Counted from the stretch's first letter, positions 28,215 to 38,227 are shown. The stretch is 64,000 nucleotides of DNA from Gloeocapsa sp. DLM2.Bin57 (GCA_007693955.1 RECR01000066.1:62001-126000), one strand, 5' to 3'. Made by a program: numbers and translations. Notes: generated from the letters alone by a model not told the origin.

Positions 28215-28565
28215 ATGACTGCTGAATTCAAACACGTAATGTTGATGGTCAAGGATGTACAAGCAACTGCTAAATTTTATGCAGATGGTTTGGGTTTACC
28301 GATTAGGATGTCTAGTCCTGGTTGGGCTGAATTAGACGCCAATGGGACGACGATCGCCCTTCACGCAGCGGGAGAAGGAGTAGAGGGGAGTAACTCACCT
28401 ATCCTCAGTTTTCATGTCACCGATGTACAGGATACTTTGACTAAATTAGAGAGCTTAGGTGCTAAACTAGAGGGTAGAGTTAGAGAGCCTTCTTTTGGTA
28501 AAGTAGCAGCGGTAAGAACCCCTGATGGACACTTACTCAGTTTGTTACAACCTATAGCTAAATAG
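28215..28565 (+). CDS. VOC-superfamily (glyoxalase-like) protein
   Basis: 116 aa, one vicinal-oxygen-chelate module pair: FKHVMLMVKDVQATAKFYADGLGLP, then ILSFHVTDVQDTLTKLESLG and VRTPDGHLLSLLQ. H4 and the C-terminal H and nearby residues could bind a metal. Too generic to assign a reaction; glyoxalase I, bleomycin-resistance-type or dioxygenase-like roles are all possible. Confidence 0.85.
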   Translation: MTAEFKHVMLMVKDVQATAKFYADGLGLPIRMSSPGWAELDANGTTIALHAAGEGVEGSNSPILSFHVTDVQDTLTKLESLGAKLEGRVREPSFGKVAAVRTPDGHLLSLLQPIAK

Positions 28566-28571
28566 TCAACT

Positions 28572-28592
28572 ATCCCGCTTTTTAAGCGGGAT
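28572..28592. terminator. Bidirectional terminator hairpin
   Basis: Perfect 9-bp inverted repeat ATCCCGCTT / AAGCGGGAT with a TTT loop between the VOC gene and the convergent gene that ends at 28593. It is followed by only a short T run. Confidence 0.65.
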
Positions 28593-29864
28593 TTACATCA
28601 TTTGTCTTAAGAAAGATAGGTCAGCTTTACCGAAGTTAACGCTAAAAGCGATATTCATGTTTTCTAAGGCTTTAACTAACCAGGGTACACCTTCTTTGGT
28701 AAAGGATTCGTAGTGACCAAAGAGGATAGAGAAGCGTTTTTCTAAGTAGGGTTTGACTTTGTGACAGAGTAAAACTACTTTAAGGAGTAATCCTACCGTA
28801 GGTGTTGCTCCCATATTAGTAATTAAGTCCATGAAGATGTAGTGATTGGGGTTAGCACCACTTTCTACCACTAGGAAATTGAGGAGTTGACTAGTGGTAC
28901 GTAAGACCAGGAATTCGTCGGGTTTTTTACTATCACAATGGGGTAGGGTTGTCTGGATTCTTTTATAAAGTTTCTCGTTAAATTTATGTCTGCCGTATTT
29001 AGTATCTACAGAAGTAATCAGATAATGGTATAGTTCGTCTTTAAAGGTTTTATAGTCTTTGGTTTGACTGGTGTGAGTCAGAAAACTTTGGGAGAGGTCT
29101 CTGTAGCTATAACCTCCTTCTATTGTCCCGACGAATTGTTTTAAAGCCATACCTAATTCGCGATCGCTTAGTAAGGTTGGATTGTCTATGGGTGTAATTA
29201 TCGATTTATTCGGTGTGATTAAGTCTGGTTTACGGGTTACCTGTACTTGTCTAACTTTATAGGTTACGTATTTAGATAAATCTAGTTCAAAGCGTTGTTG
29301 CGATTTCGATTGTAGTTGTCTAACTGTTCTTTGATCTTCAAAGTTACTATCTTCTGAGAGTAAGTAATGTTCATAGAGATAGGGATAACGATTAATCAGA
29401 TTCCCTACATAGGTTGTATCTTTTCCTTGGGTAATTACTCTTCCTAGACGTTTTAGTCTGAGATAGTGATCGGTTTTGCTAAACTCGATTACTAGTTCTC
29501 TGAGTCGAGCAGAAGTATTTGAGTAAGTAGATGTAGGAGGGGCTAGGTGCTCGAATAATTCAGACAAAGCGGATATAGCCGTTTGATACTGCGGTTGCAT
29601 TTGCCAACGGTTAACCAGAATATGACAACATCTATTCAGTATATAATTAAACTGTTGTTCTCCTATTTTAGAGTTAATTATTCTAGCTAGGGCTATACGA
29701 ACTTGATGATCGCGATAGTCTTTGCCTTTGATAAAAAGACAACGAAAAGCATCGATCACCTCTTCTGGGGATTGATGTTGCACACATTCGAGTAGGTGAT
29801 CATAGATTATTTGTTCCTCTTGACTGGTATTTTGGAGGAAACTCTCTTTCACTGATGTAACCAC
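28593..29864 (-). CDS. Large soluble protein of unknown function
   Basis: 423 aa, mostly helical and basic, no signal peptide or membrane segment. Segments such as QSPEEVIDAFRCLFIKGKDY, IGEQQFNYILNRCCHILVNR and LQSKSQQRFELDLSKYVTYK look conserved in style, but I do not recognise a domain. Single gene facing away from murF across a 166-base gap. Confidence 0.7.
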   Translation of the reverse strand: MVTSVKESFLQNTSQEEQIIYDHLLECVQHQSPEEVIDAFRCLFIKGKDYRDHQVRIALARIINSKIGEQQFNYILNRCCHILVNRWQMQPQYQTAISALSELFEHLAPPTSTYSNTSARLRELVIEFSKTDHYLRLKRLGRVITQGKDTTYVGNLINRYPYLYEHYLLSEDSNFEDQRTVRQLQSKSQQRFELDLSKYVTYKVRQVQVTRKPDLITPNKSIITPIDNPTLLSDRELGMALKQFVGTIEGGYSYRDLSQSFLTHTSQTKDYKTFKDELYHYLITSVDTKYGRHKFNEKLYKRIQTTLPHCDSKKPDEFLVLRTTSQLLNFLVVESGANPNHYIFMDLITNMGATPTVGLLLKVVLLCHKVKPYLEKRFSILFGHYESFTKEGVPWLVKALENMNIAFSVNFGKADLSFLRQMM

Positions 29865-30030
29865 CTTTTTTAGCCATCCTTAAGTCGTGAACTACTTTAG
29901 TTAAAGCTCACCGTTTAAATTACATTATAAGGCATAATCTTCTAAAATGAGTACAGCTTTCTTACCTATTTTTTGGGGTTAATTTCTCCTTGTTTTTGCG
30001 GTAATTTTTCTTTTTTTCTTGATTTTACTT

Positions 30031-31398
30031 ATGTCTTTACGGTTTTCTCTTGCTCAACTCAGTAAGATTATTAGACCTAGTCTAATTATCAATTCAGTAG
30101 ATTTGACTAATCGTTTTCTCACAGGAATTTGTACAGATAGTCGTTGTTTAGAACCTGATCAAGCTTTTCTAGCTTTAAAAGGCGAAAATTTTAATGGTCA
30201 TGATTTCTTAGATGTTGCTGTTAGTAAAGGTGCGAGTGTTATTATTGTAGATAAACTTGTTTCAGTGAGTTTACTTAAGCAAATACCACAATTTATCGTT
30301 GAAAACACCCTAGAGGCTTATCAAGAGATAGCCTTATGGTGGCGTAATCAACTGCCTATCCCGATTATTGCTGTAACTGGTTCAGTAGGAAAAACTACTA
30401 CAAAAGAGTTAATTGCGGGGGTGTTAAGTACTCAGGGGGAGGTTTTAAAGACTCACGCTAACCAGAACAACGAGATTGGAGTACCCAAAACGCTCTTAGA
30501 GTTAGAGGTTAAGCATGACTACGGGGTGATTGAGATGGCTATGCGAGCTAGGGGCGAAATTGCCCTTCTTACAAAGATAGCTAGACCTAATATTGGGGTC
30601 ATCACTAACGTAGGTACAGCTCACATAGGAAGGTTGGGTTCAACAGAGGCGATTGCACAGGCTAAATGTGAGTTACTAGCTCAAATGTCTCCAGAGGCGA
30701 TCGCTATACTTAACTATGATAACCCAAGATTAATCAAAACGGCAAGAGCAGTTTGGCAAGGTAAAACGGTTACTTTTGGTTTAGAGGGTGGGGATGTACA
30801 AGGTGAGTTAATCAATCCAGACAAGTTGAGAGTAGATGGTTTAGAGTTTCCTTTACCGTTACCAGGGAGACATAACGCGCTTAATTATTTAGCAGCGTTA
30901 GCTGTAGCTAAAGTCTTAGGAATTGATCTACAACCATTAACTCAGGGGCTAATAATTAATATACCCAAGGGTAGGGCTAAAACCTATCACCTTGAACCAG
31001 ATATTGTAATTTTGGACGAAACCTACAACGCGGGTTTAGAATCCATGGAAGCAGCTTTAGAAATGCTCAAACAATCCCCCGGTCAACGTCATATCGCTGT
31101 TTTAGGTACGATGAAGGAGTTAGGAGATTATAGTCTTGAGTTTCATCATCGGGTGGGTGAAAAGGTGAAACAATTAGGTATTCAATGTCTATGTATCTTA
31201 GCTGATGAACCTGCTACCGAAGCTATAGCATTAGGTGCTACTGGTGTTGAGACAGAAATATTTAGAAACCACCAAGAGTTGTTAAACTATTTACAAGGAT
31301 TAATTATCCCTGGCGATCGCCTCTTATTTAAAGCTTCTCGTTCTGTACAATTAGATCGAGTAGTGCAAGACTTATACAATCAATGGATAAAATACTAG
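30031..31398 (+). CDS. murF: UDP-N-acetylmuramoyl-tripeptide--D-alanyl-D-alanine ligase
   Basis: Adds D-Ala-D-Ala to the peptidoglycan precursor in the cytoplasm. ATG 30031 gives MSLRFSLAQLSKII, the usual start; an upstream TTG at 30019 is less likely. Mur-ligase features: LTNRFLTGICTDSR at the N-terminal UDP-binding domain, P-loop VTGSVGKTTTKE, NQNNEIGVPKTLLEL, the carbamate-region motif EMAMRARGEI, and the C-terminal LDETYNAGLESMEAAL. Its last 16 bases overlap the HTTM gene, making it the head of an overlapping surface-glycan run. Confidence 0.96.
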   Translation: MSLRFSLAQLSKIIRPSLIINSVDLTNRFLTGICTDSRCLEPDQAFLALKGENFNGHDFLDVAVSKGASVIIVDKLVSVSLLKQIPQFIVENTLEAYQEIALWWRNQLPIPIIAVTGSVGKTTTKELIAGVLSTQGEVLKTHANQNNEIGVPKTLLELEVKHDYGVIEMAMRARGEIALLTKIARPNIGVITNVGTAHIGRLGSTEAIAQAKCELLAQMSPEAIAILNYDNPRLIKTARAVWQGKTVTFGLEGGDVQGELINPDKLRVDGLEFPLPLPGRHNALNYLAALAVAKVLGIDLQPLTQGLIINIPKGRAKTYHLEPDIVILDETYNAGLESMEAALEMLKQSPGQRHIAVLGTMKELGDYSLEFHHRVGEKVKQLGIQCLCILADEPATEAIALGATGVETEIFRNHQELLNYLQGLIIPGDRLLFKASRSVQLDRVVQDLYNQWIKY

Positions 31399-33203
31399 GT
31401 TTTGACTTGCGTTCCCTCGCTATATTTCGTTTAGGAATAGGGGCGATCGTCATAATTGATTTGTGGATACGTTGGGGAGATGTTAAAGCCCATTATAGCG
31501 ACTCAGGGATTGTTCCGCGTAAGCTATTAACGGATAACTTCTATTGGTCTATTAATGCAATTAGTGGTTATCCTTGGGTACAGTGGTTGATTTTTTGGGT
31601 TGCTTTATTAATCGCTATCTGTTTTTTAGTGGGATATCGTACCAGATTAGCGGCGATCGCCACTTGGGTAATGATGATTTCCTTACACAATCGTAACCCT
31701 TTTATTTTGTTTGCAGGAGATGACGTTTTAAGGGCTTTATTATTTTGGTCGATGTTTTTACCTTTAGGGGCTACTTATTCTTTTGATAGTGCTTTAAATA
31801 ATCATAACCAACCCTTACCAAAAAGATGGTTATCTGGAGCAACTATTGCTTTAATTTTCCAGATTTGTTACTTTTATATGTGGTCAGTAGCTTATAAGCA
31901 TCAAAGTCCTTTTTGGCAAAATGGTGATGCTGTTTATTATTCTTTAAGTTTTGACTATTATGCAACTCCTGTGAGTAACTTATTACTATCTTTACCTGAT
32001 AGTATTCTCAAGTTTTTAACCTGGTTTACCCTTTGGTTTGAACTTTTAGGACCATTGATTGTGTTATTACCCTTAATACCTATTTTCAGTGCAAAAATTT
32101 GTCGTTATTTAGCGATTAGTCTATTTGTGGGGTTACACTTTTCCTTTGGTTTAATCTTTACGATTGGTCTTTTTCCTGCTTTAGGAATTATTACTTGGTT
32201 AGTTTTTCTTCCTAGTGAGTTTTGGGATGGTTTACAGCAAAGGTTAGATACTCCTTCTCGACAAGGATTAAAAATTTACTATGACTCAGATTGTGGCTTT
32301 TGTAAAAAAGTCGTCCATTTATTAAGAACCTTATTAATTTTACCAAAAACTCCTCTCTTACCAGCCCAGGATTATCCTTCTATTTATACTGATTTAGAGA
32401 GATATAATTCTTGGGTTATAGAAGATTGTCAAAGTAAACGTTATTATAAATGGCAAGGTTTAACCTATGTAGTCAGTTTATCACCAGTTTTCTTCCCTTT
32501 AGGGATAATTATGAGTCAGAAGCTAATATCATTTTGGGGTAATAAATTCTACACAGCGATCGCCAATAATCGTCAACTAGCGGGAACTTTTATTAAACCT
32601 TTAAAATTTCGTCCCCTTATTCTCAAGTCTTCTTTAACTTTAAATATCATTACTTTGAGTTTATTCGCTTTAGCTTCTTTGTGGAATTGGCGAACTTTTA
32701 TTAATACTCTATATTGGCGAGATGATTTAAGAAAACCTTGGGTAGAAACTCAATATCAAGTCTTGAATCGTCGTACTGTTAATAGATTAGAACCCTTGGC
32801 TAAACTAACTCGTTTAGATCAATCCTGGAGTATTTTTGCTCCTAATCCTCCTATGGATGATGGTTGGTACGTGGTTACAGCTACCTTAAAAGATGGCTCA
32901 GAAGTTGATATTTTACGCAATCAAATTGGAACAATTACTTGGGATAAGCCAACTAGAAAAGAAAGAAATAAAGTCTTAAAAAATATGCAATGGCGGTCTT
33001 ATTTTATTAGATTAAATCGTTCAATCGGGGACATATTATTACCAGAATTTGCAGCTTATTTAGTAAGAGAATGGAATCAAAATAATCTAGATAGTCAACA
33101 CATTAAAAGTTTAACCATTTATTTTATGGATGAAACCACTGTCTCTCCAGGAGAAAAACAAACTGTTACTAAGGTTGAACGTTATGTTATTCAATTCCCT
33201 TGA
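31383..33203 (+). CDS. HTTM membrane domain fused to a DCC-type thiol oxidoreductase domain
   Basis: 606 aa. Residues 1-~280 are a horizontally transferred transmembrane (HTTM) domain, related to the membrane part of vitamin K-dependent gamma-carboxylase (DLRSLAIFRLGIGAIVIIDL, HNRNPFILFAGDDVLRALLF). A DCC1/DUF393 domain begins at ~297 with YYDSDCGFCKKVVHLLR, giving the D-x-x-C-G-x-C active site. A further membrane segment near 420 and a soluble C-terminal region (WSIFAPNPPMDDGWYVV) complete it. Overlaps murF by 16 bases and the MBOAT gene by 20. Confidence 0.85.
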   Translation: MDKILGFDLRSLAIFRLGIGAIVIIDLWIRWGDVKAHYSDSGIVPRKLLTDNFYWSINAISGYPWVQWLIFWVALLIAICFLVGYRTRLAAIATWVMMISLHNRNPFILFAGDDVLRALLFWSMFLPLGATYSFDSALNNHNQPLPKRWLSGATIALIFQICYFYMWSVAYKHQSPFWQNGDAVYYSLSFDYYATPVSNLLLSLPDSILKFLTWFTLWFELLGPLIVLLPLIPIFSAKICRYLAISLFVGLHFSFGLIFTIGLFPALGIITWLVFLPSEFWDGLQQRLDTPSRQGLKIYYDSDCGFCKKVVHLLRTLLILPKTPLLPAQDYPSIYTDLERYNSWVIEDCQSKRYYKWQGLTYVVSLSPVFFPLGIIMSQKLISFWGNKFYTAIANNRQLAGTFIKPLKFRPLILKSSLTLNIITLSLFALASLWNWRTFINTLYWRDDLRKPWVETQYQVLNRRTVNRLEPLAKLTRLDQSWSIFAPNPPMDDGWYVVTATLKDGSEVDILRNQIGTITWDKPTRKERNKVLKNMQWRSYFIRLNRSIGDILLPEFAAYLVREWNQNNLDSQHIKSLTIYFMDETTVSPGEKQTVTKVERYVIQFP

Positions 33204-34638
33204 GTTTATTTTCCTTTTTTTACCCATAAGTTTAATAGTATTTTTCCTACTCAAGCAAGGTAGATTAATCTGGTTAATCATAACTTCGTTGTTTTTTTAT
33301 GCTTATTGGAATCCTTTTTATCTACCACTGATGTTGTTTTCTATCCTCTTTAACTATCAAATGGGAAACGTCATTTTAGCTACTAAACCCAAAAGCAATC
33401 AAGCTAAATTATTTCTAGGGTTAGGAATCGGAGTTAATTTACTGATAATTGGTTATTACAAATACGCTGATTTTTTTCTTGATTCTCTGAGAATTAACCT
33501 AAGCTTAACAGAGATAATCCTTCCTTTAGCCATTTCCTTCTATACCTTTACTCAGATTGCTTATTTAGTAGATGTTTATCGCGGAGAAACTAAAGAAAAT
33601 AAGTATGACTTAATCACCTATAGTCTCTTTGTGACATTTTTTCCCCAATTAATCGCAGGTCCTATTTTACGTCATGATCAATTAATTCCCCAATTACAAA
33701 AACCTGCAATATTTCGACTCTCTCAACAAAATCTGGCGATGGGATTGAGTTTATTTAGCTTAGGATTGGCTAAAAAAGTCCTCATTGCTGATCATCTTTC
33801 TCCTTGGGTATCAACAGTATTTAATCACTCTCATGAGGTGGTATTTATTGAAGCTTGGGTGGGAGTATTAGCTTATACCTTTCAGCTTTATTTTGATTTT
33901 GGGGGTTATTCGGATATGGCGATTGGTTTGGGTTTATTATTTAATATCAATCTTCCTATTAATTTTAACTCTCCCTATAAGGCTACCTCAATTAGTGATT
34001 TTTGGCGCAGATGGCATATTACTTTGTCTAATTTTCTGAAAGATTATCTGTATATCCCTTTGGGGGGAAGTCGTCGCAGTGAAATCCGTCGCTATGGTAA
34101 TTTGTTCACCACTATGTTACTAGGTGGGCTATGGCATGGTGCAGGGTGGACTTTTGTACTTTGGGGAGGGTTACAGGGAATGTATCTCTGTATTAATCAC
34201 GCTTGGAGTAAATTAAATAAACCTCTTCCTGGTTGGTTAGGGTGGGGGTTGACTTTTGTTGCAGTAGTGATAGGGTGGGGATTATTTCGGGCTGAAAGTT
34301 TATCTGATGGGATAGCGATCGCCCAAACTCTAATGGGTTTACATGGTATTATTTTACCTGGTGAAGCAGAGGGTAAGTTAGCGGTTATCACTCATTTAGG
34401 GATACAACTACAATCCTGGACTAAGTTAGCTTATTTACCCCTAGTTTGGGAAAGTAAATCTCTAAGTATAATAATTTTAGCTATACTGACAATTATTGTT
34501 GCCTTTACTCCGAATACCCAAGAAATTATGGCTAAGTTTCAACCTAACTGGAGATGGGCTTTAGTTATCGGTTTATTAGCCAGTGTATCCCTATTGTCTC
34601 TGAATCGAGTTTCTGAATTTTTATACTTTCAATTTTAA
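33184..34638 (+). CDS. MBOAT-family O-acyltransferase (AlgI-like)
   Basis: 484 aa from the ATG at 33184, which gives the standard family N-terminus MLFNSLEFIFLFLPISLIVF; the frame is open 18 codons further but that part overlaps the HTTM gene. Multi-pass membrane protein. Family motifs: FPQLIAGPILRHDQLIPQL, YFDFGGYSDMAIGLGLLF, FWRRWHITLSNFLKDYLYIPLGG and the catalytic His in GGLWHGAGWTF. By analogy it moves acetyl groups across the membrane for O-acetylation of an exported polysaccharide. Confidence 0.94.
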   Translation: MLFNSLEFIFLFLPISLIVFFLLKQGRLIWLIITSLFFYAYWNPFYLPLMLFSILFNYQMGNVILATKPKSNQAKLFLGLGIGVNLLIIGYYKYADFFLDSLRINLSLTEIILPLAISFYTFTQIAYLVDVYRGETKENKYDLITYSLFVTFFPQLIAGPILRHDQLIPQLQKPAIFRLSQQNLAMGLSLFSLGLAKKVLIADHLSPWVSTVFNHSHEVVFIEAWVGVLAYTFQLYFDFGGYSDMAIGLGLLFNINLPINFNSPYKATSISDFWRRWHITLSNFLKDYLYIPLGGSRRSEIRRYGNLFTTMLLGGLWHGAGWTFVLWGGLQGMYLCINHAWSKLNKPLPGWLGWGLTFVAVVIGWGLFRAESLSDGIAIAQTLMGLHGIILPGEAEGKLAVITHLGIQLQSWTKLAYLPLVWESKSLSIIILAILTIIVAFTPNTQEIMAKFQPNWRWALVIGLLASVSLLSLNRVSEFLYFQF

Positions 34639-34640
34639 CC

Positions 34641-35759
34641 ATGAGTAAATATCGTCAATTTAATTTACTCCTACTGTTATTTACTAGTCTCCCTCTGGTT
34701 ACGGTATCAGGGTTTAATTGGCTAATTGATCCTTATCAGGTATTTAATACTCCTAACTTTTTAGGGATAAATCATATTAAACCAGAAAAAGATAATAACG
34801 ACAGACTCTATAAAGCTTTAGATATTATCAGAATCAAACCCAAGACAATTATAGTTGGTTCTTCCCGCGTCAAACAAGGTATAAACCCCAACAATCCTAT
34901 CTTTGAACGAAAACAACCTGTTTATAATTTAGGTCTCAATGGGGCTAATATGTATGAATTATTAAGATACATAGAACATTCTCTGACTAATCAACCAGAC
35001 TTAGAAACAATTATCCTCGGTTTGGATTTTTTTATGTTCAACGCTGATTTGGGTAATCAACCTAGTTTTAGTGAACATCGTTTAGGTAAAACTTTTATTA
35101 CTCCTCTTGATGGAATTAATGCTTTATTTTCTGTTGGTACTCTATCTGTGAGTCATAACACTTTGTTAGCTAGTTTAAATCAACCAGGGAGAGAAAAGAG
35201 TCAGAATGGTTTTCTGGTTAATCCTGATACCAATGATGGAGAGACAGTGAGAAGATTTGAAAGTTCCCTGAGACAATATTTTAGCTTGCATTCTGACTAT
35301 CAATTATCTCCTGAATATCTCAGAGATTTTGAGAAAATTGTGCAACTTTGTCAAGAAAATGAAATTAACTTAATAGTCTTTATTTCTCCTCCGCACGCTA
35401 GTAGATTAGAAGCTATCTATATTACGGGACGTTGGCAAATTTTTGAGGATTGGAAACGAGAAATAACGAGAATTACTACCGTTTGGGATTTTTCGGGGTA
35501 TAATAGCGTGACAAGAGAACCTCTTGCTGATTACATGAGTAATTATATAGATGAGTCTCACTATACTCCAGAAATTGGTGATTTAATTTTAGCGAGAATA
35601 TTCCAGACTCAAAAAGAAGGAATCCCCCCAGATTTTGGGGTTTTCTTGACTAGTGAGAATATAGAAAAACATTTGGCTAACATTCGTGAGGATAGGGAAA
35701 AATGGCTACAAACTAACCCTAGAGAAGTTGTCTTGATTAAGAAGTTACATGAGTATTGA
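34641..35759 (+). CDS. Exported SGNH/AlgX-like partner of the MBOAT protein
   Basis: 372 aa with an N-terminal membrane anchor (FNLLLLLFTSLPLVTVSGFN). Motifs TIIVGSSRVKQG (block-I-like Ser in GSSR), NLGLNGANMYELLRYIE, TIILGLDFFMFN, and a C-terminal DESHYTPEIGD (D-x-x-H like the SGNH catalytic pair) fit an SGNH-hydrolase fold such as the acetyl-transfer partners of AlgI. It begins 2 bases after the MBOAT gene. Assignment to polysaccharide O-acetylation is inference from motifs and context. Confidence 0.75.
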   Translation: MSKYRQFNLLLLLFTSLPLVTVSGFNWLIDPYQVFNTPNFLGINHIKPEKDNNDRLYKALDIIRIKPKTIIVGSSRVKQGINPNNPIFERKQPVYNLGLNGANMYELLRYIEHSLTNQPDLETIILGLDFFMFNADLGNQPSFSEHRLGKTFITPLDGINALFSVGTLSVSHNTLLASLNQPGREKSQNGFLVNPDTNDGETVRRFESSLRQYFSLHSDYQLSPEYLRDFEKIVQLCQENEINLIVFISPPHASRLEAIYITGRWQIFEDWKREITRITTVWDFSGYNSVTREPLADYMSNYIDESHYTPEIGDLILARIFQTQKEGIPPDFGVFLTSENIEKHLANIREDREKWLQTNPREVVLIKKLHEY

Positions 35760-36708
35760 GGTTTCCATAGTTATTCCTATGTATAACGAAGAGTCTAATC
35801 TTGACTATCTCTTTGAGAGATTGTTTATAGTGATAAATAATTTAGCAATAACTTACGAAATTATCTGTATCAACGATGGGAGTAAAGACGAGACATTATC
35901 TAAATTACTGCAATATCATCAACGCTATCCCGTGATTAAGGTTATTAATCTTTCTCGGAATTTTGGTAAAGAAATTGCCCTGAGTGCGGGAATAGACTAC
36001 GCTAATGGTAATGCGGTTATTCCTATTGACGCGGATTTACAAGATCCACCAGAATTAATTGTGGAGTTATTACAGAAATGGCGAGAAGGTTATGATGTTG
36101 TTTACGCTACTAGAAAATCTCGTCAAGGGGAGAGTTGGTTAAAACGTTTTACCGCTAAAGCTTTTTATCAAACTATCAGTAATTTAAGCCCTATTGCCAT
36201 TCCCCCGAATACTGGTGACTTTCGTTTACTCGATCGCCAAGTAATAGAAGCAATCAAGCAAATGCCCGAAAAAACTCGCTTTATGAAGGGATTATTCGCT
36301 TGGGTGGGTTTTAAGCAAACTTCGGTGTTATTTGAACGTCAACCGCGTTTTCAGGGGAAAACTAGCTGGAATTATTGGCGATTATGGAATTTAGCGATCG
36401 AGGGTATTACTTCTTTTAGTTCTCTTCCTCTGAAAATTTGGAGTTATTTAGGTTTATTTATCTCTTTTATCTCTTTATTGTATGCTAGTTTTTTAGTGTT
36501 GCGTACCCTTATTTTTGGTATTGATGTTCCAGGTTACGCTTCACTTATTGTGGCTATTTTATTCTTAGGGGGTATCCAACTAATTAGTTTAGGAATTATT
36601 GGAGAATACCTGAGTCGTGTTTATGAAGAAGTTAAAAGAAGACCTTTATATCTAATCAGAGAATCCTATGGTTTTAGCAAAGATAAACAAGATAATCCAC
36701 CCAACTAA
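35749..36708 (+). CDS. GT2 polyprenyl-phosphate glycosyltransferase (ArnC/GtrB/DPM-like)
   Basis: 319 aa. N-terminal GT-A domain: SIVIPMYNEESNLDYLFERL, CINDGSKDET, and the metal-binding DADLQDPPELI. GKTSWNYWRLWNLAIEG precedes two C-terminal membrane helices (~230-285), the layout of enzymes that make polyprenyl-phosphate-linked single sugars. Overlaps the SGNH-like gene by 11 bases and the GT39-like gene by 41. It would supply the lipid-linked donor used by the next protein. Confidence 0.93.
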   Translation: MSIEVSIVIPMYNEESNLDYLFERLFIVINNLAITYEIICINDGSKDETLSKLLQYHQRYPVIKVINLSRNFGKEIALSAGIDYANGNAVIPIDADLQDPPELIVELLQKWREGYDVVYATRKSRQGESWLKRFTAKAFYQTISNLSPIAIPPNTGDFRLLDRQVIEAIKQMPEKTRFMKGLFAWVGFKQTSVLFERQPRFQGKTSWNYWRLWNLAIEGITSFSSLPLKIWSYLGLFISFISLLYASFLVLRTLIFGIDVPGYASLIVAILFLGGIQLISLGIIGEYLSRVYEEVKRRPLYLIRESYGFSKDKQDNPPN

Positions 36709-38227
36709 CCAATTAGAAGTTATCGGCTTAATTTTAATTGCTTTAGGGATATTGTTCGGGTTTTTTACAAGAATTATTGCTGTTTTTACTTATAATACTT
36801 TTGATATAGGGCCAGATCCTGACCAAATTAGAGATGCTTTTATTTATATGGGTATTTGGTCAGGAAAATTCCCTCATTTAGGTCCATGGGCTTCTCAAGG
36901 CAATTATTATTTACCACCTTTATATTATTATCTGGTTTTCCCTTTTACTATTTTTGGTCCAAATCCTGTTTATCAAGCTTTAGCTAATGGTGTCTTTTCT
37001 TTTTTATCAATTCTTTTATTAATGTATTTAGTTTACTTGTTATTACCTAATTTAGCTAGAGATCAACGAATATTTTTAGCTGGTGTAGCTGGATTTTGGT
37101 ATAGTACAATTTTTCCAGAAATATTTATCAGTAATTTTAATTTTAACCCTAGTCCTACCCCTTTTTTCTTATTATTATTTGTGTTGTTATATAATTATCA
37201 AATGACTAGTCAAGCTTCTTTACCTAAACAGGTAATTGCTTGGATAGCTTCGGGAATAGTGTTAGCTATCTTAGTCAGTTTACACTCTAGTACCCTCTTC
37301 GTGATGCCAGTAGTTTTTATAATTACTTCTCTCTGGTTTATTTATCAAAAACGTCAGGATAAGTATCATTTTTTATTACCAATAGTTGCGGTGATTGCTA
37401 CTAATCTAGCTTTATTGCTTTATTGGAAAATAGAAATAGCTAGTAATTTTAATAACAGTAGAAAAATTAGACAATTAATTACTTCTAGTTCAGAGCAAAC
37501 TAGTTTATGGTCAAAACTACTAGTTATCAAAGATTATTTAGAGTTAGGACAACAAGCGTATTTTATTGGTGAATCATCCTTAAGTGTTTGGTTATCTGCT
37601 ATTTTTATTGTTGCCGTAACATTGTTAGGGTTAATTAAATTCAAAGGTAATCAAGTAATTTTAGGTTGTTTAATGTTAACTTGGTTAATCTTTCTCTATG
37701 CTGCAGCTAATTTTCAAGGACAATATTTCTTTATAACTTATAAGTTACTTATCTTATTTGCGCCAATAATTTTTACTGTTTTAACCCTAGGTAATCAGTT
37801 TATCCCTAAAGTAGTTAAATTGATAATTATTGGTTTAATTGTCCTATCTATAAGTATTAATCTACATCATACTAGTAAATACTTAGCTAGTAAATATGGT
37901 CAACATAGAGTAATGGCGGTTAATGATGTTGTTAATATTTTAGCAGCAATACCCCCAGAATCAAGAATATGTTATCCCGAGAAAACAGGTAAACGAGAAG
38001 TTCACAATCAATATGATTATCTAGATACTTATATAACTAAAAGAAACTTGATCATTACTCCTGACTGTCAACAGGGTGATTATTATATCTCTGCTAAATA
38101 TAAATTGGTTATCCCTTTAACTAATATTTGGCCCGTTTTAGAAATAGAAGAGAATAATATCTTGTTTGAACAAGCAAATTTATTTCTAGATACCTCAACA
38201 GCTTATGTTTATCCTTTAGATAAGTAG
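36668..38227 (+). CDS. Polytopic GT39-like membrane glycosyltransferase
   Basis: 519 aa with about ten hydrophobic segments. The first extracytoplasmic loop has an acidic stretch (FDIGPDPDQIRDAFIYMG), as in PMT/ArnT-like enzymes, and LPPLYYYLVFPFTIFGPNP is typical of the superfamily. A soluble C-terminal tail of ~110 residues follows. The start overlaps the GT2 gene by 41 bases. Likely transfers the polyprenyl-linked sugar to a surface acceptor; donor and acceptor unknown. Confidence 0.78.
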   Translation: MVLAKINKIIHPTNQLEVIGLILIALGILFGFFTRIIAVFTYNTFDIGPDPDQIRDAFIYMGIWSGKFPHLGPWASQGNYYLPPLYYYLVFPFTIFGPNPVYQALANGVFSFLSILLLMYLVYLLLPNLARDQRIFLAGVAGFWYSTIFPEIFISNFNFNPSPTPFFLLLFVLLYNYQMTSQASLPKQVIAWIASGIVLAILVSLHSSTLFVMPVVFIITSLWFIYQKRQDKYHFLLPIVAVIATNLALLLYWKIEIASNFNNSRKIRQLITSSSEQTSLWSKLLVIKDYLELGQQAYFIGESSLSVWLSAIFIVAVTLLGLIKFKGNQVILGCLMLTWLIFLYAAANFQGQYFFITYKLLILFAPIIFTVLTLGNQFIPKVVKLIIIGLIVLSISINLHHTSKYLASKYGQHRVMAVNDVVNILAAIPPESRICYPEKTGKREVHNQYDYLDTYITKRNLIITPDCQQGDYYISAKYKLVIPLTNIWPVLEIEENNILFEQANLFLDTSTAYVYPLDK

